From Virgibacillus litoralis (GTDB taxonomy: Bacteria; Bacillota; Bacilli; Bacillales; Amphibacillaceae), in NCBI RefSeq assembly GCF_017873675.1, contig NZ_JAGGKK010000004.1:1-64000 (forward strand): DNA of 64,000 bases, written 5' to 3'. Below are positions 1 to 7,807 of this stretch, piece after piece. The first letter of the stretch is position 1, and every line of letters starts with the position of its first letter. The translations under genes and the position numbers were made by a program. A model generated the notes under the pieces. That model saw only the letters and a list, made by a program, of their open reading frames with translations. It was not told the DNA's origin and did no database searches.

Positions 1-199
1 GTGTTATCCGGTATTAGCCCCGGTTTCCCGGGGTTATCCCAGTCTTACAGGTAGGTTGCCCACGTGTTACTCACCCGTCCGCCGCTCGTTCCACAGGCTT
101 CACCCCGAAGGGATCCGTCTGCTTCCCGCGCTCGACTTGCATGTATTAGGCACGCCGCCAGCGTTCGTCCTGAGCCAAGATCAAACTCTCCATAAAAGT
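1..199 (-). rRNA. rrs: 16S rRNA, 5' end only (partial)
   Basis: Read on the minus strand, the segment begins with the universal 16S 5' motif GAGAGTTTGATCTTGGCTCA, followed by GGACGAACGCTGGCGGCGTG and CCTAATACATGCAAGTCGAG, typical of Firmicutes. The gene runs off the left edge of the window, so only about the first 200 nt are present. The mature 5' end near 199 is placed by analogy with B. subtilis. Position 178 carries a T (sense strand) where the common 27F primer expects A or C. Confidence 0.97.
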
Positions 200-368
200 T
201 AGTTTGAATATGATTGACACCAATCAATCATATAATTGTCTTAGCTTTAATAATTGAAATCAGGGTTTAAAAGTTTAACTTTTAACCTGTTTTCTTGACA
301 TACTGGTTGTTTTGTTCAGTTTTCAAGGAGCAAATTTCGTTGCCGCCTCTCAAAATGGCGACTTCTTA

Positions 369-397
369 AATATACCATCTTTCTAAGATAATGTCAA
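369..397 (-). promoter_or_regulatory. rrn promoter P2 (proximal)
   Basis: On the minus strand a perfect -35 TTGACA (392-397) is followed by a 17-bp spacer and the -10 box TATATT (369-374). It lies about 170 bp upstream of the 16S 5' end, just before the conserved leader. This is the expected architecture of a strong sigma-A rRNA promoter. Confidence 0.85.
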
Positions 398-554
398 TAA
401 TGTAATTGACTAATTTTTAAAAGATGTTTACGTTGCCGAATGCTTTTAAATGCGCAACGTCATTTAATTTACCACGATTTCTTTACTTAATCAAGGATAA
501 ATTTTAATGAAATTTTGCCGGCGAAATTCGTCATGAATTTTTGCGACAGAATTA

Positions 555-583
555 ACTTTATCATGGCTAATTTTTAAAGTCAA
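555..583 (-). promoter_or_regulatory. rrn promoter P1 (distal)
   Basis: On the minus strand -35 TTGACT (578-583), a 17-bp spacer and -10 TAAAGT (555-560) lie 186 bp upstream of P2. Tandem promoters are the rule for Bacillus rrn operons. The -10 matches consensus at only four of six positions, so this call is weaker than P2. Confidence 0.55.
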
Positions 584-704
584 CAATTATCTTATCCAAA
601 CTATAGTGGGAAATGCATCAAGAAAAGGGCTACAATTCTAACCACCGAACTATAGCCTGTATTTCAATAATTAAGAGAATTACTGTAAAGACTCATCTTT
701 TCCA

Positions 705-1577
705 TCACTCATCATTAATTCGATATTTCCGTTGATATACGCGTGCACCTTTTGTTTGAATTCTTTCTGCAATAAGAATTCCTTTCTCGGTTAGATAACT
801 AAGCATCGCAGTTAAGTCTAATTGGTACGGCGAAACTTTCCCGTTTTGTTTTAGTTCACCATATGACCAACTATCCTCCTTAGTTTCCATAATACTTAAT
901 AAATGTTTTGCAGATACTTCGGCTCTCGTACTAATAACAAAGTCAGAAGCAATTATCATCAGTTGCAGTCGTTTAGAAATAGCTTCATCACTCTGTATTA
1001 ATTCATCATACAATTTAAACACTTCAGGATCTATTTGTCTTACCTGATTCCACAGTGTTACTTCTGGATGATATCCTTTTTCAATTACTGCTAGTCTTGC
1101 TAAATAATGCAGTGAGTGTACCATTCTGCTAAATGCATCTTTATATTGTTCTGATGTGTAAAGATCCTTAACTTCACTATAACTTTTAACTAACTTACCA
1201 AATTCCATCGCCTTGCGTAAGTCTCTTTTTTCATGTGGAAAGTTTCTCAGTTGGTCTTTTAACTGCGAAAGGTATTCATTCCGATCAAAGATAACTTTTC
1301 CATCAATTATCCATTCGACCGCCTTCCGATATCCACTCGTATCAATCCATTCCATTAACAGCTCTTCTGTCACAGTGTGCATTGCTGCAATCTTGCCATC
1401 AAATTCGTAATGCTTTTCCTGCCATTTGCTTTCAGCTTCGTCAACTATAATGAGTAATATAACATCGAAATTATCTGTAATCGGACTGTTTGGCTTTGTT
1501 TTTTCTATTATAACGATCCCTAATGTGCTAGCATTCCCAGCACGTTCCTGATATATCGGTCTTAATAAATCCTCCAT
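705..1577 (-). CDS. ygxA: YgxA-like nucleotidyltransferase-fold protein
   Basis: The 290-residue protein resembles B. subtilis YgxA, a conserved Bacillaceae protein annotated as nucleotidyltransferase-like. The first 100 residues have the alternating strand/helix look of such a fold (for example VILLIIVDEAESKWQ), followed by a helical region around residues 130-230 with LHYLARLAVIEKGYHPE. Its biochemical role is not established. The start is well supported: GGAGG lies nine bases before the ATG. In B. subtilis ygxA also sits beside ygzB and an rrn operon, so the assignment rests on similarity plus position. A dispersed hairpin repeat lies immediately upstream (1601-1680). Confidence 0.8.
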   Translation of the reverse strand: MEDLLRPIYQERAGNASTLGIVIIEKTKPNSPITDNFDVILLIIVDEAESKWQEKHYEFDGKIAAMHTVTEELLMEWIDTSGYRKAVEWIIDGKVIFDRNEYLSQLKDQLRNFPHEKRDLRKAMEFGKLVKSYSEVKDLYTSEQYKDAFSRMVHSLHYLARLAVIEKGYHPEVTLWNQVRQIDPEVFKLYDELIQSDEAISKRLQLMIIASDFVISTRAEVSAKHLLSIMETKEDSWSYGELKQNGKVSPYQLDLTAMLSYLTEKGILIAERIQTKGARVYQRKYRINDE

Positions 1578-1600
1578 GTCACAAATCCTCCATTTACTTG

Positions 1601-1680
1601 GCAGTTAAGGAAGTATAAATACTTTCTTATTGCATAAATGCAACTAAAGCTTCTCTAATAAAGCTTGGTAATAAGCCAAG
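1601..1680 (-). repeat. Small dispersed hairpin repeat, copy a
   Basis: On the minus strand this reads ...TTTAGTTGCATTTATGCAAT followed by AAGAAAGTATTTATACTTCCTTAACTGC. It is a diverged copy of a core seen at 7112, 28692, 34546 and 46961 (TTAGTTGCGCTTATGCAGTA plus a stem around AAGAAAGT/ACTTTCTT). It sits just upstream of ygxA in the same orientation and could be part of its leader. Confidence 0.6.
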
Positions 1681-1759
1681 TTTTCTAAACTACTATAATA
1701 TATTTCGTTATAATTTTGTGAAATCCTTTTTTTAAAATCAAAAAAAACATGAAAATATG

Positions 1760-1765
1760 CTATAC
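1760..1765 (+). promoter_or_regulatory. Extended -10 promoter of ygzB
   Basis: TG-C-TATACT (1757-1765) is an extended -10 element 29 bp upstream of the ygzB start. The expected -35 position shows only a weak TTAAAA-like match, which is usual for extended -10 promoters. Confidence 0.5.
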
Positions 1766-1794
1766 TACCCATGTAACATATAAGGAGGACAAAC

Positions 1795-2187
1795 ATGGCG
1801 CAACAATTAGTCTATTCAAGTAAAATTAATAAAATCCGGTCTTTTGCTCTAATTCAAATATTCATCGGATTTGCTTTTATGTACGGAGGAATCTTAACGA
1901 AGAAAATTGAATGGTTAATGGTAACATTCTTTATAATAGGTGTTTTATTTGTGATCTTCAGCTGTGTCGTTTATTTTTGGATTGGTTTGCTATCAACTAA
2001 GGCTGTTCCAATCATTTGTCCAAACTGCGAAAATCCAACAAAGATGCTTGGCCGTGTTGATGCTTGTATGCATTGTAAAGAACCATTAACACTTGATAAG
2101 GAATTAGAAGGTAAAGAGTTCGATGAAAAGTACAATACAAGGAAATATCGAAAAGAAGCAAAAGCTAATACTAAGAATAATGAATAA
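1795..2187 (+). CDS. ygzB: YgzB family (UPF0295) membrane protein
   Basis: A 130-residue protein with two hydrophobic segments (about residues 14-34 and 40-66) and, after them, a short zinc-ribbon-like stretch with two CXXC-type pairs (CPNC and CMHC near residues 75-96). A charged lysine-rich tail follows. This is the YgzB family, of unknown function, found next to perR in many Bacillaceae. The start has a strong Shine-Dalgarno AAGGAGG seven bases upstream and an extended -10 promoter. A terminator follows immediately. In B. subtilis ygzB lies between perR and ygxA; here an inserted PabB-PabC fusion separates it from perR. Confidence 0.85.
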   Translation: MAQQLVYSSKINKIRSFALIQIFIGFAFMYGGILTKKIEWLMVTFFIIGVLFVIFSCVVYFWIGLLSTKAVPIICPNCENPTKMLGRVDACMHCKEPLTLDKELEGKEFDEKYNTRKYRKEAKANTKNNE

Positions 2188-2214
2188 ATCCGTCACTTTG
2201 GCGGATTTTTTTAA
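2188..2214 (+). terminator. Terminator of ygzB
   Basis: ATCCGtCActttggCGGAT hairpin followed by a run of T, starting just past the stop codon region of ygzB. Confidence 0.75.
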
Positions 2215-2238
2215 GCAGTTAAGTATAAATACTTTCTA
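2215..2238 (-). repeat. Fragment of the small dispersed repeat, copy b
   Basis: GCAGTTAAGTATAAATACTT plus TCT matches the distal stem of copy a (1601-1625) and is read as a truncated element directly behind the ygzB terminator. Confidence 0.4.
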
Positions 2239-2334
2239 AGACTCATTCACATTTTATTGTATCCTGAAGTAATCCGTACAGATTACGGCTCAAACTTTTG
2301 ACGAATATTTGATGAAGAAAGTGGGCGATAGATT

Positions 2335-4056
2335 ATGTGCAGATTAACGTTTAATTTCACTGATCATAATGAAAAGAAAAATCCAATACTTTTCCAGGAT
2401 CCACTGGAAATTATTGAGACTACTTGCATTGAGGAAGTAAAACCAGCACTAGAAAAGATACAGAAAGCTATTGATTCTGGATTCTATGCAGCAGGATATT
2501 TATCTTATGAAGCTGCACCAGCCTTCGATAATGCCTATCAGGTTAATTCAGGTTCAAAAATGCCGTTACTTTGGTTCGGGATTTTTCAGGAATCACTTCA
2601 TGAAATAGAAAACAATAAGGCTTCCTATAATGTTAGCGAATGGAAACCAACTGTAAGTATAGAAGAATATAATTCCAATATTGATAGAATAAAAAATCAG
2701 ATTAAATTAGGCGACACATATCAAGTAAATTATACAATTCGTATGGAATCTGAATTCGAAGGGGATGCAACTGCTTATTACAATCAATTGGCCAGTGCAC
2801 AAACATCAGATTACAGTGCGTATATGGACCTTGGTGATTTCTCCATTCTATCCGCTTCTCCAGAATTATTTTTTAAAATGCGAAATGGAAAAATTACAAC
2901 AAAACCAATGAAGGGGACCATCGGGCGAGGGAAATCATACAGCGAGGATCTTAAAAACGCTGAATGGCTTTTCCAATCTGAAAAGAACCGGGCTGAAAAC
3001 GTAATGATTGTTGACTTATTACGCAATGACCTGGGTATGATTGCCAAACCGGGTTCTGTAAAAGTCCCAAGACTATATTCAATAGAGAAATATCCCACTG
3101 TTTATCAAATGACCTCAACAGTAACTGCAGAAGTTAAGGATGGTACTAGAATACTCGATGTATTTAACGTGTTGTTCCCATGTGGATCTATTACCGGTGC
3201 GCCAAAAGTAAGTACAATGAAGATTATTTCTACCTTAGAAAATTCACCTCGTGAGGTTTATTGCGGAACAATGGGTTATATCACCCCTGAACAAGAAGCG
3301 ATTTTTAACGTGCCAATTCGAACAGTCATGATTGATAACCGAGATGGCAGTGCTCAATACGGCGTAGGTGGTGGCATCACTTGGGACTCCACAAAACAAG
3401 GTGAATATGAGGAAATTCTACATAAAACAAAATTGTTAACGAGGGACAAATGTGATTTTCAACTTCTCGAAACGCTAGGATTAAGAGATAGAGAATATAT
3501 CGTTTTAGATTACCACTTAGAACGATTGGATAATTCAGCTGCCTACTTTAACTTTCAAATTGATTTAGCGTATGTAAGGAAGAGATTAATTAAATTTGCA
3601 GAATCAATTACTAACGGCGAATATCGCGTACGTTTACTCGTATCAGCAGATGGAGAAATTTCTATAGAAAGTAATGTTCCTGCTGTCCTTGATAAGCCAG
3701 TATATGTAAAATTGGCACCTAATCCGATTAACAAACAGGATGAGTTTTTATACCATAAAACAACGAACCGTACTGTATATGAAAAGTTCGACAAAACTGG
3801 TTTATTTGATGTTTTGCTATGGAATGAGGAACGCGAGGTAACAGAATTCACCATTGGTAATGTTGTAATCGAATTGAATGACAAACTGTATACACCACCA
3901 GTTGAATGCGGACTATTAGCTGGAACGTATCGGAAATATTTATTAGAAGAAGGCATTATAACGGAACGAAGGATAAAATTGGAAGAAATTCATTTATGTT
4001 CGAAGGTATGGCTTATAAATAGTGTACGAAAATGGGTTGAAGTCAGATTTGAATAA
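2335..4056 (+). CDS. pabB: Fused aminodeoxychorismate synthase component I / aminodeoxychorismate lyase (PabB-PabC)
   Basis: A 573-residue two-domain enzyme of p-aminobenzoate and folate synthesis. Residues about 90-370 are a chorismate-binding domain with GDTYQVNYT, KPMKGTIGRG, EKNRAENVMIVDLLRNDLG and CGSITGAPKVSTMKI, which are the hallmark motifs of PabB. Residues about 375-573 are a class IV PLP fold resembling aminodeoxychorismate lyase (LLETLGL, YHLERLDNSA, EFTIGNVV). PabB normally needs a glutamine amidotransferase partner (PabA), which is not encoded nearby. Such PabB-PabC fusions are known in Firmicutes. The first ATG encodes the expected short N-terminal extension (MCRLTFNF), but the Shine-Dalgarno (AAGTGGG, 12 bases away) is poor. 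It converges on perR across a shared terminator. Confidence 0.9.
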   Translation: MCRLTFNFTDHNEKKNPILFQDPLEIIETTCIEEVKPALEKIQKAIDSGFYAAGYLSYEAAPAFDNAYQVNSGSKMPLLWFGIFQESLHEIENNKASYNVSEWKPTVSIEEYNSNIDRIKNQIKLGDTYQVNYTIRMESEFEGDATAYYNQLASAQTSDYSAYMDLGDFSILSASPELFFKMRNGKITTKPMKGTIGRGKSYSEDLKNAEWLFQSEKNRAENVMIVDLLRNDLGMIAKPGSVKVPRLYSIEKYPTVYQMTSTVTAEVKDGTRILDVFNVLFPCGSITGAPKVSTMKIISTLENSPREVYCGTMGYITPEQEAIFNVPIRTVMIDNRDGSAQYGVGGGITWDSTKQGEYEEILHKTKLLTRDKCDFQLLETLGLRDREYIVLDYHLERLDNSAAYFNFQIDLAYVRKRLIKFAESITNGEYRVRLLVSADGEISIESNVPAVLDKPVYVKLAPNPINKQDEFLYHKTTNRTVYEKFDKTGLFDVLLWNEEREVTEFTIGNVVIELNDKLYTPPVECGLLAGTYRKYLLEEGIITERRIKLEEIHLCSKVWLINSVRKWVEVRFE

Positions 4057-4059
4057 AAC

Positions 4060-4096
4060 AAATCCAGCTGCCATCTGAGGCATCTGGATTTTTATC
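4060..4096. terminator. Bidirectional terminator between pabB-pabC and perR
   Basis: AAATCCAGcTGCC...GGCAtCTGGATTTTT, a stable stem with a T-run on the plus strand and an A-rich arm on the other, lying between two convergent genes. Confidence 0.8.
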
Positions 4097-4102
4097 TTTA
4101 AA

Positions 4103-4552
4103 TTAGTGCTTTTGTGTTTGTATTTGCTGGCAGTCTTCACATTTACCGTATATTTCCATTCGGTGATGACTAACATCAAAACCTGTTACCTGCTCAGCCA
4201 ACGATTCCACTTCATCCAAAGTTGGATAATGAAAATCAACAATTTTGCCACATGCGTCACAAATAATATGGTAGTGTTCGGTTGTATTGCAGTCAAATCG
4301 GCTTGAGGAATCACCATAAGTAAGTTCACGAACAAGCCCTATCTCACGCAACACACGTAAGTTATTGTAGACTGTAGCAACACTCATGTTTGGAAATTTT
4401 CCTTCCAGAGCCTTATAAATATCATCAGCTGTAGGATGAATCATCGAGTTAAGAAGATAGTCAAGAACGGCATGACGTTGTGGTGTAATCCGAACGCCAG
4501 AGTCTTTTAACGTATTAATGGCTTCATTTAATTTATTGTCAGACACCGTCAT
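4103..4552 (-). CDS. perR: Peroxide-responsive repressor PerR
   Basis: A 149-residue Fur-family metalloregulator that senses peroxide through iron-catalysed histidine oxidation. The regulatory metal ligands known from B. subtilis PerR are all present with a +2 offset: His39, Asp87, His93, His95 and Asp106. Two structural-zinc CXXC pairs are present (CDAC at 98-101, CEDC near the C terminus). The N-terminal winged helix contains [14 protein letters not shown] place the start at 4552 (MTVSDN), which has GTGAGGTG five bases upstream; the longer in-frame TTG at 4567 overlaps that Shine-Dalgarno. A near-perfect Per box overlaps its promoter, predicting autorepression. A second PerR target candidate lies at 48837. 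Confidence 0.95.
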   Translation of the reverse strand: MTVSDNKLNEAINTLKDSGVRITPQRHAVLDYLLNSMIHPTADDIYKALEGKFPNMSVATVYNNLRVLREIGLVRELTYGDSSSRFDCNTTEHYHIICDACGKIVDFHYPTLDEVESLAEQVTGFDVSHHRMEIYGKCEDCQQIQTQKH

Positions 4553-4598
4553 GCACCTCACTTTCAATTATATGGTCGAAACTAATAATATTCTTATA

Positions 4599-4613
4599 TT
4601 ATAATCTTTATAA
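4599..4613 (-). promoter_or_regulatory. Per box of perR
   Basis: TTATAATCTTTATAA matches the published Per-box consensus TTATAATNATTATAA at 13 of 14 defined positions. It lies immediately downstream of the perR -10 element, where binding would block transcription. Confidence 0.85.
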
Positions 4614-4615
4614 TT

Positions 4616-4645
4616 AGTTTACCTGCTCATACAGTATTCTGTCAA
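4616..4645 (-). promoter_or_regulatory. perR promoter
   Basis: Minus-strand -35 TTGACA (4640-4645), an 18-bp spacer and -10 TAAACT (4616-4621), with the Per box directly following. Confidence 0.7.
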
Positions 4646-4688
4646 TATAAGTATATTGGAACTTTAAAGTTATTATAACCTGAAAAGA

Positions 4689-4729
4689 AAAAACGAACGA
4701 TTCCAATATTTGAAAAGCGCTCGTTTTTA
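4689..4729 (-). terminator. Terminator behind the adenosyltransferase gene
   Basis: On the minus strand AACGAGCG...CGTTCGTT with a following T-run, only a few bases beyond the stop of the gene ending at 4736. Confidence 0.7.
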
Positions 4730-4735
4730 TATAGA

Positions 4736-5293
4736 TTAGATGTCTGCTTTTAATGGTATTTCTTTTCCATCCAAGCTTTGATTAACATATCTGGCGGCAA
4801 CAAATAAAAAGTCGGATAATCGGTTTAAATACGATACAACAAGTGGATTAAGTGCTTCATCGCCCATCCCAACTGCTGTACGCTCCGCCCTTCTTGCCAC
4901 AGTTCTTGCTGTGTGTAATGCACTGGATGCACTATGTCCCGACGGTAAAATAAAGTTTCGTAACGGCTCCAGGGTTTTATCCCATTCATCAATCTGATCT
5001 TCAAGCTCCTGGATATGCTCTTTTTTCAACTTCCAGGTTACTTCTTTATCCTCAGGTGTTGCAAGCTCTGCCCCAACATGAAATAAAATCGTTTGAATGC
5101 GGTGCATTTTTTCCAAAAAAGCGTCCTTTTCCGACCAATCTTCTTGATCAAGAAAACTTAATGCCAACCCTATCATTGAGTTTGCCTCATCACATGTTCC
5201 ATAAGCTTCGACGCGTAAATCATCTTTTGGTACACGCTGACCATAAATTAACGATGTTGTTCCCTTATCGCCTTTTCTAGTATAAATTCGCAT
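4736..5293 (-). CDS. Corrinoid (cob(I)alamin) adenosyltransferase, PduO type
   Basis: A 185-residue enzyme that transfers the adenosyl group of ATP to cob(I)alamin to make coenzyme B12. The N-terminal ATP-binding signature MRIYTRKGDKGTTSL and the downstream VEAYGTCDEANS, LPSGH, ARTVARRAER and NRLSDFLF motifs are diagnostic of the PduO/YvqK family. It overlaps functionally with the preceding dehydrogenase gene: only one base separates that stop from this ATG, and the Shine-Dalgarno GGGGG lies inside the upstream coding end, so translation is probably coupled. No B12-dependent enzyme or cobalamin riboswitch is visible nearby, so the partner enzyme must be elsewhere. Confidence 0.92.
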   Translation of the reverse strand: MRIYTRKGDKGTTSLIYGQRVPKDDLRVEAYGTCDEANSMIGLALSFLDQEDWSEKDAFLEKMHRIQTILFHVGAELATPEDKEVTWKLKKEHIQELEDQIDEWDKTLEPLRNFILPSGHSASSALHTARTVARRAERTAVGMGDEALNPLVVSYLNRLSDFLFVAARYVNQSLDGKEIPLKADI

Positions 5294-5294
5294 A

Positions 5295-6242
5295 TTAATA
5301 CCCCCTGGTTACATCAATTTTATTAACATAATTATTGCTATTTTCCTTATATACCTGAAGATTTGTTTCAAAAATTTCCAATGCGCGAGTCTGATAATGT
5401 GGTGATATGCCTGATAGGTGCGGTGTTACTGTTACGTTCTCTTCCTCCCAAAGTGGATGATTTTCTGGAAGTGGTTCTGTTTCAAATACATCCAGCACTG
5501 CATGAGCTATTTCCTCTTCTCGTACTGCTTTTAAAATGTCATCACCACGAACAGCATCTCCCCGCCCCATGTTTAAAAACACTGCATGGTAAGGCATCAT
5601 TTGAAAATGTTCAAATGTAAAAAAGTCCTTCGTCTCCGATGTGCTCGGCAAAACAGATACTATAAAATCTGCTTCCGGCAATACTTCTACCATTGATTCA
5701 TTCACAAGGTTGTAATCAAAATACTCTACTCGTTTGCCACTTCTGGAAATGCCATATGTTTTCATTTGAAATGCCTTCGCAAGTCGTGCTACTTCTTGTC
5801 CAATAGCACCTGTTCCAGCTATCAGCATTGTTTTCCCGGTGATTTCGTTCATTCGAACTGATCTGTCCCATTTATTTTGTGCTTCATTTTGTATTAACTG
5901 TTTACCTTGACGATATACTTGAAGCAGTGAAAAAATAGCGTACTCAGCCATTGGATGCTTATGAATACCTTTAGCATTAGTAACAAGTATGCCTTTTTCA
6001 TGAATCGCCTCAAAAGGCATTTGATCCATACCAGCAGAGATTACCATAATCCATTTCAACTTCTCTGCTTTGCTGATTAAATCAGTTGTAAGGTCTTCAC
6101 CATATGTTAGTAGAATTTCTGCTTTAGCTAAGTGCTGTTTAGCCTCGTCCATATTTTTATAGAAATAGAACGTTTCATCTGGATATTTTTCGATAAGTTT
6201 TGTTTTATGTTTGTCTGATAGTTTTGCTGCAGATAAGATCAC
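5295..6242 (-). CDS. D-isomer-specific 2-hydroxyacid dehydrogenase
   Basis: A 315-residue NAD(P)-dependent oxidoreductase that interconverts 2-hydroxyacids and 2-ketoacids. Residues about 95-285 form the Rossmann domain with GTGAIGQEVARLAK. The catalytic triad is visible: Arg in NMGRGD, Glu in FETEPLP and His in VTPHLSG. The substrate cannot be told from the sequence. The start is GTG at 6242, with AGGAGG 11 bases upstream. It lies 33 bp behind the sugar transferase and one base ahead of the adenosyltransferase, consistent with a three-gene leftward operon whose members share no obvious pathway. Confidence 0.88.
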   Translation of the reverse strand: MILSAAKLSDKHKTKLIEKYPDETFYFYKNMDEAKQHLAKAEILLTYGEDLTTDLISKAEKLKWIMVISAGMDQMPFEAIHEKGILVTNAKGIHKHPMAEYAIFSLLQVYRQGKQLIQNEAQNKWDRSVRMNEITGKTMLIAGTGAIGQEVARLAKAFQMKTYGISRSGKRVEYFDYNLVNESMVEVLPEADFIVSVLPSTSETKDFFTFEHFQMMPYHAVFLNMGRGDAVRGDDILKAVREEEIAHAVLDVFETEPLPENHPLWEEENVTVTPHLSGISPHYQTRALEIFETNLQVYKENSNNYVNKIDVTRGY

Positions 6243-6275
6243 TCAGCCCAATACCTCCTATTGCCATGTCTATTT

Positions 6276-6965
6276 CTAGAGTAACCGTTTTCTTTTAAAA
6301 TTTCCATTTAAAACGATATGTTTAATAGTACGGTATTTAATAATCATATCAAATTTAAGCGAACAATTCTTAATATAAAAAAGATCGTCCTTGATTTTTT
6401 GATCATGATTTCGATTCGCATTTCCATTTACTTGAGCAAAGCCGGTAATCCCAGGTTTTACCCGTAACCGTTGTGCCTGATATTTATTATAGTATTCGAC
6501 AATCTCTACAATTTCCGGACTTGGTCCTACAAGACTCATGTCTCCTTTAAGTACATTATATAGCAGCGGAAGCCGATCAAGGCGATATTTTTTTAGCCAT
6601 CTTCCAGTGTGTGTCACATTTTGATGTGGATCGCGGTTAAAACTAAACTGATCCGGAACCCCATTATCCCATGATTTCGGAAATGGATGTGGTGGTAATG
6701 AGCGAATAACCTTTGATGGATTTGTGAGCGTACGAAACTTTCTTATTAAAAAAGGACGATTATCTTTTCCCATACGAACTTGCCGAAAAAGTATCGGTCT
6801 CCCGTCTTTTTTTAATATCCGATAACTTATTAGCAATAGCAATGGGCACGAAATAATTATCAATATCAAACTTCCCGTTACATCAACAATTCTTTTTACT
6901 ATAAAAAACTTATTGATGTCTATATATGACGCAGGTTTAGACCGAACATTTTGACGAATCTCCAT
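6276..6965 (-). CDS. Sugar transferase of the bacterial PGT family (PF02397-like) with altered catalytic dyad
   Basis: A 229-residue monotopic phosphoglycosyl-transferase homologue. One hydrophobic segment (about residues 28-48) precedes the catalytic domain with FRQVRMGKDNRPFLIRKFRT, NVLKGDMSLVGP and KPGITGFAQVNG, all typical. However, the catalytic Asp-Glu dyad of this superfamily (normally LDELP) reads LDRLP here (Asp130-Arg131), and the usual GPRP is GPSP. If family knowledge holds, activity may be lost or changed. I start at ATG 6965, which has GCGGGGGTG upstream; the alternative GTG at 6974 lies inside that Shine-Dalgarno. No polysaccharide cluster surrounds it. Confidence 0.85.
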   Translation of the reverse strand: MEIRQNVRSKPASYIDINKFFIVKRIVDVTGSLILIIISCPLLLLISYRILKKDGRPILFRQVRMGKDNRPFLIRKFRTLTNPSKVIRSLPPHPFPKSWDNGVPDQFSFNRDPHQNVTHTGRWLKKYRLDRLPLLYNVLKGDMSLVGPSPEIVEIVEYYNKYQAQRLRVKPGITGFAQVNGNANRNHDQKIKDDLFYIKNCSLKFDMIIKYRTIKHIVLNGNFKRKRLL

Positions 6966-7111
6966 GCAACACACCCCCGCTTTTTAGTATATTCACTACA
7001 TTTTATTCGATTAAACGGGCTTGTATAACTGTAAATACGAAAATGTAATATTAACTTTGGCTCATTGCTAAAGAGATTGTAGAGAAAGTGAAACATGCAT
7101 ATAAGAAAACT

Positions 7112-7257
7112 TGGCATTCGTTAAAGGGATTCTTACGAAAGCGTATTTTGCTTTCTTAAATCCCTTATACTCTGGAGTGCAAGCCTTTGGGCGAATTGCC
7201 TTAGTTGCACTTATGCAGTAAGAAAGTAGTTATACTTTCTTATCTAGTAAGAAAGCA
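7112..7257 (+). repeat. Small dispersed hairpin repeat, copy c (long form)
   Basis: The element opens with GGCATTCGTTAAAGG, contains a strong stem AAGGGATT...AATCCCTT (7123-7166) and then the family core TTAGTTGCACTTATGCAGTA (7201-7220) followed by a second stem around AGAAAGTAGTTATACTTTCT. It fills most of the 320-bp gap between the sugar transferase and bcp. No gene is visible in this gap. Confidence 0.65.
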
Positions 7258-7288
7258 GCCCATTTGGTATGGACTGCCTATGCTTAAA

Positions 7289-7756
7289 TTATTTATTTTC
7301 CCGGATAAACTCCAATGCTTTTTCAACATGGCCTTCAACTTTTACTTTGCGATATTCCTTCTGAAGATTGCCTTCTTTATCAATGATAAACGTAGACCGT
7401 TCGATACCATAACTTTCTTTGCCAAAGTTTTTCTTCAATTTCCAAACATCATAGTCTTCAGCTACCTTATGTTCTTCATCTGCTAATAATAGAAAAGGAA
7501 GATCATGCTTATCGATAAATTTCTGATGTTGTTCAACTGGATCAGGACTAACTCCGATAATAACTGCATCAAGTTCGCTGAAGCTTTCTTGTGCATCACG
7601 GAAATCGCATGCTTCTGTTGTGCATCCTGGCGTCATATCTTTCGGGTAAAAATAAAGCACAACATATTTTCCTTTAAAGTCGGATAAGCTAACTTTTTTT
7701 CCGTCCTGATTTGGTAATGTGAAATCTGGGGCTTGTTTGCCTATTTCTACACTCAT
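7289..7756 (-). CDS. bcp: Thiol peroxidase of the BCP/PrxQ peroxiredoxin family
   Basis: A 155-residue thioredoxin-fold peroxidase that reduces hydroperoxides in the cytoplasm. The active site TPGCTTEAC holds the peroxidatic Cys45 and a second Cys50 five residues later, the arrangement of atypical two-Cys PrxQ enzymes. PDFTLPNQDG and FYPKDMTPGCT are family signatures. The start has GGAGGG ahead of the ATG. Position between perR and gsaB matches B. subtilis ygaF. No Per box was found in its short upstream region, so peroxide induction through PerR is not supported. Confidence 0.95.
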   Translation of the reverse strand: MSVEIGKQAPDFTLPNQDGKKVSLSDFKGKYVVLYFYPKDMTPGCTTEACDFRDAQESFSELDAVIIGVSPDPVEQHQKFIDKHDLPFLLLADEEHKVAEDYDVWKLKKNFGKESYGIERSTFIIDKEGNLQKEYRKVKVEGHVEKALEFIRENK

Positions 7757-7807
7757 TATAATATCCCTCCATAAATTTTACGATTATCTTCACTATAGCA
7801 TATCAGT

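Larger units (their letters stand above)
200..704 (-). other. rRNA operon leader and upstream region
   Basis: This roughly 500-bp stretch holds no gene. On the minus strand it contains the conserved Bacillus rrn leader sequence TGCTCCTTGAAAACTGAACA (about 313-332) and, further out, two promoter-like elements listed separately. The rest is AT-rich. The part beyond 584 separates the rrn promoters from the converging 3' end of ygxA-side transcription and shows nothing else I can name. Confidence 0.7.

Noticed and set aside
45-227. Open frame over the 16S 5' end
   Set aside because: It lies entirely in the rRNA gene and leader and has no ribosome site.
4994-5280. Plus-strand open frame inside the adenosyltransferase gene
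   Set aside because: It is antisense to a clearly conserved enzyme and lacks a ribosome site.
7757-7807. Per box upstream of bcp
   Set aside because: I looked for TTATAATNATTATAA-like sequence and found none in the short upstream region.
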